DNA from: Ramlibacter sp.
GTDB lineage: Bacteria; Pseudomonadota; Gammaproteobacteria; Burkholderiales; Burkholderiaceae_C
Direction: 5' to 3'
DNA: 42,125 nucleotides
NCBI RefSeq assembly: GCF_029866045.1
Contig: NZ_JARXAB010000034.1
Span: 1-42,125, forward strand
The translations under genes and the position numbers were made by a program. Under the pieces are notes generated by a model. The model had not been told where the DNA came from and searched no databases. It saw only the letters and a program-made list of their open reading frames with translations. Shown in pieces: positions 16,798-24,450 of this stretch. Position 1 is the stretch's first letter, and every line of letters starts with the position of its first letter.

Positions 16798-17409
16798 TCA
16801 GGCCCCTTGGCTCTCCGCCGATGGGGAGGCTCCCGCCTCAGCCTTGGCAGGGGCTGCCCCGGGCTTCTTCCGGCCGGGGGCAATCATCATGATCATTTGA
16901 CGGCCTTCCAACTTGGGGAACTGCTCGACGATGATCAAGTCGGCCAGGTCGTCTCGAATGCGGTTGAGAAGAGCCAGACCCAACTCCTGGTGGGTGATCT
17001 CGCGGCCACGGAACCGCAGGGTAATCTTGCACTTGTCTCCGTCGCCGAGAAAACGCCGGATGTTGCGCATCTTGATGTTGTAGTCGCCATCATCGGTACC
17101 GGGGCGGAATTTGACTTCCTTGATCTCGATGACCGTCTGCTTGGCCTTGGCCTCGGCCGCCTTCTTCTGCTCCTGATACTTGAACTTGCCGTAGTCCATG
17201 AGCCGACAGACCGGTGGAATGGCGGTGGCAGCGATCTCGACCAGATCTACGTCCAATTCGCCGGCCATACGCAGGGCATCTTGGAGATTCACGATGCCAA
17301 GTGGCTCATTCTCCGGGCCGGAAAGTCGAACTTCCGGGGCCATGATTTCCCGGTTGAGGCGGTGTTTGCGTTCCTCGCGCTGGCGGCGATCGCGAAATTC
17401 AGTAGCGAT
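16798..17409 (-). CDS. infC: Translation initiation factor IF-3, ATC start codon
   Basis: About 203 residues. IF-3 binds the 30S subunit and checks the start codon. The reading from an ATC at 17407-17409 gives (M)[20 protein letters not shown] before the first internal ATG at 17343, then the family block [22 protein letters not shown], the linker, and the C-terminal domain ([36 protein letters not shown]). AAGGA lies seven bases before the ATC. IF-3 genes commonly start at rare ATT/ATC/ATA codons, which IF-3 itself discriminates against, giving autoregulation. An annotation beginning at 17343 would lose 22 conserved residues. The gene is 21 bases after thrS. Confidence 0.95.
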   Translation of the reverse strand: MATEFRDRRQREERKHRLNREIMAPEVRLSGPENEPLGIVNLQDALRMAGELDVDLVEIAATAIPPVCRLMDYGKFKYQEQKKAAEAKAKQTVIEIKEVKFRPGTDDGDYNIKMRNIRRFLGDGDKCKITLRFRGREITHQELGLALLNRIRDDLADLIIVEQFPKLEGRQMIMMIAPGRKKPGAAPAKAEAGASPSAESQGA

Positions 17410-17430
17410 GGTGAGATCCTTTTGGCTAAC

Positions 17431-19338
17431 TCAACGTTTGGCGGCGATGTCTTCGCGAATACGTTCGACGAAAGATTCAACTGCCATGACTCCAAGGTCC
17501 TGGTTACCCCGGGCCCGGACAGCCGCTGCGCTAGCAGCCTTCTCCTTGTCACCCAGGACAAGTATGAAAGGTACCTTTTGCAGCGAATGCTCGCGGATTT
17601 TATACGTAATTTTTTCGTTCCTAAGGTCTAACTCAACCCTAAGCCCTTGATTTTGCAACGTTTTCGCCACGTCTCGGGCGTACTCCGCTTGAGAGTCGGT
17701 GATGTTCAGCACAACCACTTGTGTGGGCGCCAACCAAGTGGGTAGCGCGCCGGCATGCTGCTCAATAAGAATGCCAATGAAACGCTCAAGACTGCCGACG
17801 ATGGCGCGATGAAGCATGAGCGGGCGATGACGGGCGCCATCCTCGCCCACAAACTCGGCATCAAGTCGCTCAGGCAGGTTGGGATCGACCTGAATGGTCC
17901 CGCACTGCCACTGCCGGCCGAGCGCGTCTTTCAGCGTGTACTCGATTTTGGGTCCGTAAAAAGCCCCCTCACCCGGCAGGTACTCGAACTCGCAACCCGA
18001 AGCGCGCAAGCCCTCGGCCAGTGCTTTTTCTGCGCGGTCCCAACTCTCTTCCGTGCCAATGCGCTTTTCAGGCCTTGTGGAGAGCTTGTAGATGATTTCT
18101 GAGAAGCCAAAGTCTTTGTAGACCTTTTGCAGCAACGCTGTGAAAGCGGTGACCTCGCCCTGGATCTGGTCCTCAGTACAAAAGATGTGGCCGTCGTCTT
18201 GGGTGAACCCGCGTACACGCATGATGCCGTGCAGTCCACCCGAAGGCTCATTGCGATGGCACTGGCCGAACTCGCCGTAACGAAGCGGCAGGTCGCGATA
18301 GCTTTTGATGCCTTGCTTGAAAATCAACAGGTGGCCAGGGCAGTTCATCGGCTTGAGCGCGTAATCGCGCTTCTCCGACTCCGTGGTGAACATGTTCTCC
18401 CGGTACTTGTCCCAATGACCGGTCTTTTCCCAGAGCGTCTTGTCCAGGATCTGCGGGCCCTTGACCTCGAGGTAGCCGTTGTCGCGGTACACGCGGCGCA
18501 TGTATTGCTCGACCTCCTGCCAGACGGTCCATCCTTTGGGATGCCAGAACACCACGCCCGGAGCATGGTCGTCAATATGGAAAAGATTCAGCTCGCGCCC
18601 CAGCTTGCGGTGGTCGCGCTTTTCTGCCTCTTCCAGCATCGTGAGGTATTGCTGCAGGTCCTCCTTGCTGGCCCAGGCTGTGCCGTAGACACGCTGCAGC
18701 ATCTCGTTGCGGTGGTCGCCACGCCAATAGGCCCCGGCCACCTTCATCAATTTGAAGTGCTTGAGCTTGCCGGTCGAGGGCACGTGGGGCCCGCGGCACA
18801 GGTCCTCGAAGCTGCCCTCGCGGTAGAGCGAAACCTCCTCGTTGGAGGGGATGCTGGCAATGATTTCGGCCTTGTAGTGCTCGCCGATACCCTTGAAGTA
18901 GCTCACTGCTTCGTCCCGCGGGAGCACACGGCGCACCACCGGCTCGTCCTTGGCCGACAGCTCAGACATCCGCTTTTCGATCGCAACCAGGTCCTCGGGG
19001 GTGAAGGGACGCTTGTAGGAGAAGTCGTAGAAGAAACCGTGCTCAATGACCGGGCCAATGGTCACCTGCGCCTCGCGAAACAGTTCCTTCACGGCATAGG
19101 CCAGCAGGTGGGCGGTGGAGTGGCGAATCACCTCCAAGCCGTCGACGTCCTTGGCTGTGACGATGGAAACCGGTGCATCACGCTCGATCACGAAGCTGGT
19201 GTCGACCACCTTGCCATCTACCCTGCCGGCAAGGGCCGCCTTGGCCAGACCGGCCCCGATGGAGGCGGCCACATCGGCCACCGTGACCGGGCCGGGATAC
19301 TGGCGTTGCGAACCGTCGGGAAGCGTGATCTGGATCAT
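17431..19338 (-). CDS. thrS: Threonyl-tRNA synthetase
   Basis: 635 residues. The N-terminal TGS domain begins [19 protein letters not shown]. The editing domain carries [11 protein letters not shown]. The class II core has the zinc-binding Cys in [10 protein letters not shown], motif 2 around [15 protein letters not shown], and motif 3 near [21 protein letters not shown]. The HGTP anticodon domain follows ([15 protein letters not shown]). The ATG at 19338 matches the family start; the upstream extension is not conserved. It heads the translation operon. Its leader contains a terminator-like hairpin about 65 bases before the start. Confidence 0.97.
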   Translation of the reverse strand: MIQITLPDGSQRQYPGPVTVADVAASIGAGLAKAALAGRVDGKVVDTSFVIERDAPVSIVTAKDVDGLEVIRHSTAHLLAYAVKELFREAQVTIGPVIEHGFFYDFSYKRPFTPEDLVAIEKRMSELSAKDEPVVRRVLPRDEAVSYFKGIGEHYKAEIIASIPSNEEVSLYREGSFEDLCRGPHVPSTGKLKHFKLMKVAGAYWRGDHRNEMLQRVYGTAWASKEDLQQYLTMLEEAEKRDHRKLGRELNLFHIDDHAPGVVFWHPKGWTVWQEVEQYMRRVYRDNGYLEVKGPQILDKTLWEKTGHWDKYRENMFTTESEKRDYALKPMNCPGHLLIFKQGIKSYRDLPLRYGEFGQCHRNEPSGGLHGIMRVRGFTQDDGHIFCTEDQIQGEVTAFTALLQKVYKDFGFSEIIYKLSTRPEKRIGTEESWDRAEKALAEGLRASGCEFEYLPGEGAFYGPKIEYTLKDALGRQWQCGTIQVDPNLPERLDAEFVGEDGARHRPLMLHRAIVGSLERFIGILIEQHAGALPTWLAPTQVVVLNITDSQAEYARDVAKTLQNQGLRVELDLRNEKITYKIREHSLQKVPFILVLGDKEKAASAAAVRARGNQDLGVMAVESFVERIREDIAAKR

Positions 19339-19403
19339 GGTGGGGGTGCCTTGGAAATTCTTGGAGGCGCTAGGGGCGATGCAGTCAGGGAGCGCCAGCC
19401 CAG

Positions 19404-19430
19404 AAAAAAGCGCGGATCGTTGCCGCGCTT
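19404..19430 (-). terminator. Terminator-like hairpin in the thrS leader
   Basis: AAGCGCGG and CCGCGCTT (19423-19430 and 19408-19415) pair around seven bases, followed by T on the minus strand. It ends about 65 bases before the thrS ATG, and no promoter is evident in those 65 bases, so transcription must pass through it. An attenuator is possible. Confidence 0.65.
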
Positions 19431-19470
19431 GATGTGGGCCCATGGGCCTGCAAACGAACGCGACCACACA

Positions 19471-19486
19471 ACCGTCAACTGACGGT
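19471..19486. promoter_or_regulatory. Inverted repeat upstream of thrS
   Basis: ACCGTCA and TGACGGT are separated by two bases (ACCGTCAACTGACGGT on the plus strand). It lies 130 bases before thrS. The loop is too short for a hairpin, so an operator is more likely than an RNA element; the binding protein is unknown. Confidence 0.3.
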
Positions 19487-19593
19487 CTTTTGCTGCGTAG
19501 TTCGCGGTGTCATAACCGAATTGCCTTTCTCGCCCTTGCTGGACTGTGGACCGGGGTTGTTGCCACTCGCGCAATTCTAACCACCGGGTCCGG

Positions 19594-19635
19594 GCAAGAA
19601 GAAGCCACCGGATGCCTGGCGCATGCGGTGGCTTC
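19594..19635 (-). terminator. Terminator of aceA
   Basis: GAAGCCACCG and CGGTGGCTTC (19626-19635 and 19601-19610) form a 10-bp stem with a 15-base loop, followed by TTCTTG on the minus strand. It lies about 65 bases after the aceA stop. The rest of the 359-base aceA-thrS gap holds the two thrS leader elements and no gene that I can see. Confidence 0.65.
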
Positions 19636-19697
19636 GGCGAAGGTAGATGCCAAGTGACATGCCCGTTCAGAGCATGCCAATCGGGTCACCGAGTCGA

Positions 19698-21023
19698 TCA
19701 GTGGAACTGCTCTTCTTCGGTCGACCCAGACAGGGCCTTGACGGAGGACGAGCCGCCCTGGATCACCGTGGTCACATCGTCGAAGTAACCGGCGCCCACT
19801 TCCTGCTGGTGCGACACGAAGGTGTAACCCTGCTCGCGCGCCTTGAACTCGGGCTCCTGCACCATTTCCACATAGTGCTTCATGCCCTCGCCACGGGCGT
19901 AGGCATGGGCGAACTTGAAGGAGTTGTACCAGTTGATGTGGATGCCGGCCAGCGTGATGAACTGGTACTTGTAGCCCATCTCAGAGAGCTTCTCCTGGAA
20001 CGAAGCGATGGCCTTGTCGTCGAGGTTCTTCTTCCAGTTGAAGGACGGGGAGCAGTTGTACGAGAGCAGCTTGCCCGGGCACTTGGCGTGAACCGCCTCG
20101 GCGAACTCACGTGCAAAGCCAAGATCGGGTGTGCCGGTCTCGCACCACACCAGATCGGCGTAGGGGGCGTAGGCGACGCCGCGGGAGATCGACTGCTCCA
20201 TGCCATTTCGAACGCGGTAGAAGCCTTCCTGGGTGCGCTCTCCGGTGATGAAAGGCTTGTCGTTGGCATCGTGGTCAGACGTCAAAAGGTTGGCCGCCTC
20301 CGCGTCAGTCCGGGCCAAAACGATGGTGGGCACACCCATCACGTCCGCAGCGAAACGGGCGGAGATGAGTTTTTCCACGGCCTCCTGGGTCGGTACGAGC
20401 ACCTTGCCGCCCATGTGGCCACACTTTTTCACGGCGGCCAGTTGGTCTTCAAAGTGAACGCCAGCGGCGCCAGCAGCGACCATGTTCTTCATCAGCTCGA
20501 AAGCGTTGAGTACGCCACCAAAGCCGGCCTCAGCGTCGGCAACGATGGGCAGGAAGTAGTCGGTGTAATCCTTGTCGCCTGGACCGACGCCACGCGACCA
20601 CTGGATTTCGTCCGCACGCTTGAAGGTGTTGTTAATGCGGCGAACCATGGTGGGCACCGAGTCGTAGGCGTAGAGAGACTGGTCGGGGTACATGGTCTCG
20701 GAGGTGTTGCCGTCCGCAGCGACCTGCCAGCCAGACAGATACACCGCCTCGAGCCCGGCCTTGGCCTGCTGCATGGCCTGACCTGCGGAGATGGCACCAA
20801 AGGCATTCACATAGCCCTTGGCGGCGCCGCCATTGACCAAGCTCCACAGTTTTTCAGAACCACGCTTGGCCAGTGTGTAGTCAATCTGAACAGAGCCACG
20901 CAGGCGGACCACGTCGGCCGCGCTGTAGCCGCGCTTGACGCCCTTCCAACGGGGGTTCTCGGCCCAGTCCTTTTCCAGTTGGGCGATTTGCTGTTCTCGA
21001 GAGAGGTGGCTCCAGTTCGACAT
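19698..21023 (-). CDS. aceA: Isocitrate lyase
   Basis: 441 residues. It cleaves isocitrate to succinate and glyoxylate, the first step of the glyoxylate shunt. The active-site loop KKCGHMGGK contains Cys201, and other signature blocks include [37 protein letters not shown] and [11 protein letters not shown]. The ATG at 21023 has AGGAG at good spacing; upstream in-frame codons belong to the promoter region. Together with phaCAB and methylmalonyl-CoA mutase it fits growth on acetate, fatty acids or propionate. Malate synthase is not in this window. Two operator-like repeats lie on its promoter. Confidence 0.97.
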   Translation of the reverse strand: MSNWSHLSREQQIAQLEKDWAENPRWKGVKRGYSAADVVRLRGSVQIDYTLAKRGSEKLWSLVNGGAAKGYVNAFGAISAGQAMQQAKAGLEAVYLSGWQVAADGNTSETMYPDQSLYAYDSVPTMVRRINNTFKRADEIQWSRGVGPGDKDYTDYFLPIVADAEAGFGGVLNAFELMKNMVAAGAAGVHFEDQLAAVKKCGHMGGKVLVPTQEAVEKLISARFAADVMGVPTIVLARTDAEAANLLTSDHDANDKPFITGERTQEGFYRVRNGMEQSISRGVAYAPYADLVWCETGTPDLGFAREFAEAVHAKCPGKLLSYNCSPSFNWKKNLDDKAIASFQEKLSEMGYKYQFITLAGIHINWYNSFKFAHAYARGEGMKHYVEMVQEPEFKAREQGYTFVSHQQEVGAGYFDDVTTVIQGGSSSVKALSGSTEEEQFH

Positions 21024-21069
21024 GGTGATGCTCCTGATGGATTGAAAAAAGAGAGATGCGCTGGGGATT

Positions 21070-21098
21070 AATGTAGTCTTGTAGAAGACTGCCGTCAG
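21070..21098 (-). promoter_or_regulatory. Candidate aceA promoter
   Basis: On the minus strand, CTGACG (21093-21098) and TACATT (21070-21075) are exactly 17 bases apart, about 45 bases upstream of the aceA ATG. The spacer is filled by the first operator-like palindrome. Confidence 0.5.
21075..21090. promoter_or_regulatory. aceA operator 1
   Basis: AGTCTTGTAGAAGACT: arms AGTCTT and AAGACT are perfect, with a 4-base centre. It occupies the -10/-35 spacer of the candidate aceA promoter, a position suited to repression. Confidence 0.6.
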
Positions 21099-21105
21099 CT
21101 CTTGT

Positions 21106-21119
21106 GTCTTATAGAAGAG
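21106..21119. promoter_or_regulatory. aceA operator 2
   Basis: GTCTTATAGAAGAG, with a single-arm mismatch, repeats operator 1. Its centre is exactly 30 bases away, about three helical turns, so both sites face the same side of the DNA. Confidence 0.55.
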
Positions 21120-21159
21120 ATTATTTTTATCATTTAAAATCAAATAGATATGAGCCTTG

Positions 21160-21196
21160 TTTCTCAATACGGAATATCAATTCTTATATTGAGAAA
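21160..21196. promoter_or_regulatory. AT-rich inverted repeat in the aceA-transporter gap
   Basis: TTTCTCAATA (21160-21169) is the exact reverse complement of TATTGAGAAA (21187-21196), with 17 bases between. It stands in the most AT-rich stretch of the window (about 21100-21240). The 329-base gap otherwise holds the aceA promoter and no gene I can support. It may bind a regulator of aceA or of the divergent transporter gene. Confidence 0.4.
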
Positions 21197-21352
21197 TTTT
21201 GCGGCAGCGCATCATCCCATTATTTCGCTATACAAAATGCGTGTCGGTGGCTGAAACGGCTCCTGAGGCAACCCCCTTCAACACTGGGCAAGGCCGGTGC
21301 CCAGCGGCCTTGATGCATGATGAGATCGACATAGCCATAACCCCTCCTCCCC

Positions 21353-22309
21353 TTGCATCCCTTCCTCGCCTACGGCTCGCTCGCGCTCAGCATGTCCCTC
21401 GCGGGCTGCTATGTCGCCTTGGCCAAGCCATTGGTGGCCGTCTTCCCAGTGATGCTGCTGGCGTGGCTACGGTTCGGTATCGGAGCACTTGCCATGGCCA
21501 GATGGCTGCGCCCTTCCCCAGGCGACGTCCCGCTCACGCCGCGGCTGCACAGGCTTCTCTTCTTGGGGTCGTTCCTCGGGAACTTCCTATTTTCAGTGTG
21601 CATGCTGACCGGTATGGGTCTGACCACTGCGGTGTCGGCGGGCGTGATCATGGCTGCGATCCCGGCCGTGGTCGGCCTCCTAGGGCTACTGTTCCTCAAA
21701 GAACGGGTCGATGGGCGTAGCGCGGTCGCGATCGCCTTTGCAGCGTCCGGGATAGCCCTGCTCGCAGGAGCGCGTGACACTGGCGCTGCCACGCCGGGGG
21801 GATGGGCAGGCGCCGGAGTTGGCAATCTGCTTGTTTTTGGTGCTGTGCTGTGCGAAGCAGCCTACGCAGTCATCGGAAAGGCGTTGACCGGGTCTTTGAC
21901 ACCACGCCGCATCTCTGCGCTCATCAATCTATGGGGCTTGGCGCTGGTGACCCCTTGGGGCCTGCGGGCCGCCTGGGACTTTGACTTTGGAGCGGTGCCA
22001 TGGAGTGCGTGGGCGCTCTTGCTGTTCTATGGAATGGCAGCCAGTGTCTGGACGGTCTGGCTATGGATGACCGGCCTACGCGGGGTTCCCGCAGCTCGCG
22101 CAGGCGTGTTCACCGTCATGCTCCCCATCTCGACCGCCCTGGTGGGAGTACTCGCCATGGGAGAGTCGCCGGACCCTCTCCAGGGACTGGCGCTCGGGGT
22201 GGCTCTGGCGGGTGTGATTCTCGCGACGACACCCGCAAGGCAAGCGGCAGGGCTGGGGGAGAAGGGGCCGCAGACTACCCCCGAGGGAAACCAAGGCCGG
22301 CCCCAATGA
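21353..22309 (+). CDS. DMT superfamily transporter (EamA/RhaT type)
   Basis: About 318 residues with some ten hydrophobic segments arranged as two EamA repeats: the first includes LAGCYVALAKPLVAVFPVMLLAWLRFG and ends with VVGLLGLLFLKERVDGRSA; the second repeats the pattern with PAARAGVFTVMLPISTALVGVLAMGE. The paired PxxxxLLG...E motifs at the end of each half are typical. Such carriers export amino acids or metabolites; the substrate is unknown. The family N-terminus aligns with a TTG at 21353. No good ribosome binding site is seen, and an ATG at 21392 would remove part of the first helix. Confidence 0.88.
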   Translation: MHPFLAYGSLALSMSLAGCYVALAKPLVAVFPVMLLAWLRFGIGALAMARWLRPSPGDVPLTPRLHRLLFLGSFLGNFLFSVCMLTGMGLTTAVSAGVIMAAIPAVVGLLGLLFLKERVDGRSAVAIAFAASGIALLAGARDTGAATPGGWAGAGVGNLLVFGAVLCEAAYAVIGKALTGSLTPRRISALINLWGLALVTPWGLRAAWDFDFGAVPWSAWALLLFYGMAASVWTVWLWMTGLRGVPAARAGVFTVMLPISTALVGVLAMGESPDPLQGLALGVALAGVILATTPARQAAGLGEKGPQTTPEGNQGRPQ

Positions 22310-22338
22310 AAAAAAGCGACATTCCCCAATGAAAAAAG
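22301..22338. repeat. Short direct repeat at the transporter stop
   Basis: CCCCAATGAAAAAAAG at 22301 and CCCCAATGAAAAAAG at 22324 are near-identical. The first holds the transporter's TGA, the second the left arm of its terminator. Confidence 0.6.
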
Positions 22339-22367
22339 CCTTTTTTCGCTTGGAAACCGGCTTTTTC
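22332..22367 (+). terminator. Terminator of the DMT transporter gene
   Basis: AAAAAGCC (22333-22340) pairs with GGCTTTTT (22359-22366), closing an 18-base loop, with T-rich ends. It lies just past the stop and overlaps the promoter candidate of the next gene. Confidence 0.65.
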
Positions 22368-22378
22368 TCCATTAGCAT
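22350..22378 (+). promoter_or_regulatory. Candidate promoter of the SWIB-domain gene
   Basis: TTGGAA (22350-22355) and TAGCAT (22373-22378) are exactly 17 bases apart, about 65 bases before the ATG at 22443. Confidence 0.4.
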
Positions 22379-22442
22379 CCGCGATGCCGGAGCGAACAGA
22401 TGGTCACTCTGGCTACCAACCAACTTCTAGAAGGAAATCCAA

Positions 22443-22853
22443 ATGGCAACTGCGAAGAAAGCTGCGGCGAAAAAGGCCCCCGCGAAGAAGGCCCCGGCCA
22501 AAAAGGTCGCTGCCAAGAAGGCTGCACCGGCCAAGAAGGCCGCACCGGCGAAGAAGGCTGCTCCGGCCAAGAAGCCGGCTGCCAAGAAGGCCCCCGCCAA
22601 GAAGCGCACTCCCAACGCCGCGTTCATGAAGCCGCTGACCCCCAGCGCCGCCCTGGCCGCCGTCGTGGGCTCCGCTCCCCTGCCCCGCACCGAGGTTGTC
22701 TCGAAGCTGTGGACGTACATCAAGAAGAACAAGCTGCAGGACGCCGCTAATAAGCGCATGGTGAACGCCGACGACAAGCTCAAGGGCATCTTCGGTAAGG
22801 CTCAAGTCTCGATGTTCGAGATGGCCGGCCTGATCGGCAAGCACGTCAAGTAA
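22443..22853 (+). CDS. Small basic protein with histone H1-like tail and SWIB domain
   Basis: 136 residues. Residues 1-55 are built of Lys-Lys-Ala-Pro-Ala repeats (three near-identical KKAAPA units around residues 25-43), like histone H1 tails and bacterial H1-like proteins. Residues about 58-136 form a SWIB/MDM2 fold: NAAFMKPLTPSAALAAVVG, PLPRTEVVSKLWTYIKKNKLQ, DDKLKGIFGK and MFEMAGLIGKHVK. SWIB domains occur in eukaryotic SWI/SNF complexes, in Chlamydia, and in many Burkholderiales. The tail should bind DNA without sequence preference, so a nucleoid-associated role is likely but unproven. AGAAGGA lies upstream of the ATG. Confidence 0.93.
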   Translation: MATAKKAAAKKAPAKKAPAKKVAAKKAAPAKKAAPAKKAAPAKKPAAKKAPAKKRTPNAAFMKPLTPSAALAAVVGSAPLPRTEVVSKLWTYIKKNKLQDAANKRMVNADDKLKGIFGKAQVSMFEMAGLIGKHVK

Positions 22854-22877
22854 GCCCTCCGCTTCTCGATGTGTGAC

Positions 22878-22904
22878 AAGGGCCGCGAAAGCGGCCCTTT
22901 TTCA
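22878..22904 (+). terminator. Strong terminator of the SWIB-domain gene
   Basis: AAGGGCCGC and GCGGCCCTT pair around a GAAA tetraloop, followed by TTT. It is the best terminator in the window, 25 bases after the stop. Confidence 0.9.
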
Positions 22905-22906
22905 TT

Positions 22907-22985
22907 CCTGCACGCGCAAGCGCCCCTTTTTTATTGCCGCACGCGCAAGCGGCCCTTTTCATTGCCGCACGCGCAAGCGGCTCGC
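22907..22985. repeat. Tandem 28-29 bp repeats derived from a terminator
   Basis: GCACGCGCAAGCG occurs at 22910, 22939 and 22967. Two copies are followed by GCCCCTTTT or GGCCCTTTTC and then ATTGCC. Each GCCGC...GCGGC pair can fold into a further hairpin with a T run, so the array looks like repeated decayed terminators between convergent genes. Confidence 0.75.
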
Positions 22986-22993
22986 ACTGAGGC

Positions 22994-24223
22994 TCAGGCC
23001 GGCTTCGTGCCTGCAACGCGCCGCACATTCAGTGCAGTGAAGATCAGGGCAGCCTGAGCACACGCCAAAGCGATCCAGACCGCTTCGTAGTGCTTGCCGT
23101 CCATGAGGGGGCCATAAAACAGTGGCGCAAGCGCCTGTCCAATGTCCAGGCCCGAATACACCACCCCATAGACGCGGCCCGAAGCATGCGCAGGCGTGGC
23201 CCGCTTGATGATCAGGTCACGCGACGGGCCGGCCATCCCCACTGCCATGCCCATGGCGCCAAAGAGCACCGGAACGACCGGTGCAGGCAGAGGCAGCAGC
23301 GCCATCGCTAGCGAAATGGTCGCGGCACCCGCAATCGCGAAACCGATGATCCGCTCGCTACGCGAACCGTCGCCCACAAGAAAGCCCCCCACGATGCCGC
23401 CGCCAGCGTTGGAGGCCATGTACACCGAGAGGCACAGGGCCGCCCAGGCGACCGGAACTTCGTGGATCTGCCGAGCTGCCTCCGGCGCAAAGGTTTGCAC
23501 CGCGCTCAGAGCGCAGGCGGACAAGAAAAAGAAGCCCCAGCACATCCAAACCGCGGGAAGCCGCAGAAAGGACAGGCCATTTCCCTCCGTGGCCACTCCC
23601 CTGCCAGGGGCCGGGCTGGGCGCAGGGGCCAGGGCGAGCTGCCGCCTCCGCAGCCAGACGAGCAGCCACACGCCCCAGACCAAGAGGGCCGCGGCAGCCA
23701 GCGCCACCCGCCAGGAGAAGGCCACCGTCAGGGGCACAAGAATGACCGGGGCGATCGCCCAGCCCATGGCGCCCGAGACGCCGTGGACACTGTAGGCATG
23801 CCCCAGCCGCTGCGCGCTCACCTTCCTGTTGATCAGGGTGTAGTCGACCGGGTGAAACACGCCGTTACCAAAGCCAGCAACCACCGCAAAGCAAATCAGC
23901 ATTGGGTAGCTGGTCGATGCGGCAAAACCCAGCGCCGCAAGCCCCAACATCCCCAGACCCCCCATGAGCACCGGCAGTGGACCGAATCGATCGACTAGAA
24001 AGCCAGAGGCCGCCTGGACCCCACAGGAGACGGCGAAAAAAACCGTCATCAAAAAGCCCAGCTCGGTGTAGCCGACCTGAAACGCATCCTTCAGCCAGGG
24101 AAACAGGGGGGGCAGCAGCAGCTGGCAGAAATGGCTAACGAGGTGGGCAAGCCCGACCACCCCGATCACACCAGCGTCTTGCCGCAGGGGAACGGCGGGC
24201 GCGGAAGTCGATGAAGAACTCAT
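22994..24223 (-). CDS. Major facilitator superfamily transporter (Fsr-like)
   Basis: 409 residues with about 12 hydrophobic segments. The first is VGLAHLVSHFCQLLLPPLFPWLKDAF, and the loop after helix 2 has FLVDRFGPLPVLMGG, the usual MFS motif A region. GNGVFHPVDYTLINRKVS, reading into the fourth-fifth helix region, resembles the fosmidomycin-resistance (Fsr) and related efflux branch. The start is ATG at 24223, with a Ser-rich cytoplasmic N-terminus. The substrate cannot be told. It ends nine bases from the tandem repeats, convergent with the SWIB gene. Confidence 0.9.
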   Translation of the reverse strand: MSSSSTSAPAVPLRQDAGVIGVVGLAHLVSHFCQLLLPPLFPWLKDAFQVGYTELGFLMTVFFAVSCGVQAASGFLVDRFGPLPVLMGGLGMLGLAALGFAASTSYPMLICFAVVAGFGNGVFHPVDYTLINRKVSAQRLGHAYSVHGVSGAMGWAIAPVILVPLTVAFSWRVALAAAALLVWGVWLLVWLRRRQLALAPAPSPAPGRGVATEGNGLSFLRLPAVWMCWGFFFLSACALSAVQTFAPEAARQIHEVPVAWAALCLSVYMASNAGGGIVGGFLVGDGSRSERIIGFAIAGAATISLAMALLPLPAPVVPVLFGAMGMAVGMAGPSRDLIIKRATPAHASGRVYGVVYSGLDIGQALAPLFYGPLMDGKHYEAVWIALACAQAALIFTALNVRRVAGTKPA

Positions 24224-24318
24224 CCGCTGATGCTAACGGGAATTGGGTACCCGGCCGAACGGAGCCAGGTCGCCGCAGGTGCGCCCTTGTCTCCGAGGTG
24301 CGCCCCGCCTGCGGGCGA

Positions 24319-24336
24319 GTCGAATTAGGATTCGAC
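24319..24336. promoter_or_regulatory. 18-bp palindrome upstream of the SDR gene
   Basis: GTCGAAT and ATTCGAC are separated by TAGG. It lies in the 227-base divergent gap between the MFS and SDR genes, where no other gene is supported. It could be an operator for either gene; no regulator gene adjoins it. Confidence 0.35.
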
Positions 24337-24450
24337 ACGGGCGAGACGGGGCCTGACAGAAGGTCGGCCGCCTGTCTGCGAGATGGGTCAACGCGCCCTG
24401 CGCGGGTGGCCGAGGCTGCGACAGCCCGATCGATTCAAAGGAGACGACAG

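Noticed and set aside
18127-19482. A 451-codon open frame on the plus strand
   Set aside because: Antisense to thrS; no motif and no ribosome binding site.
21199-21720. A 173-codon open frame starting in the aceA-transporter gap
   Set aside because: It runs out of frame through the EamA transporter gene and gives an Arg/Pro-rich, motif-free protein.
24211-24450. An N-terminal extension of the SDR protein
   Set aside because: The extension is Arg/Gly-rich with no SDR likeness, and ATG 24451 has a clear AAAGGAG.
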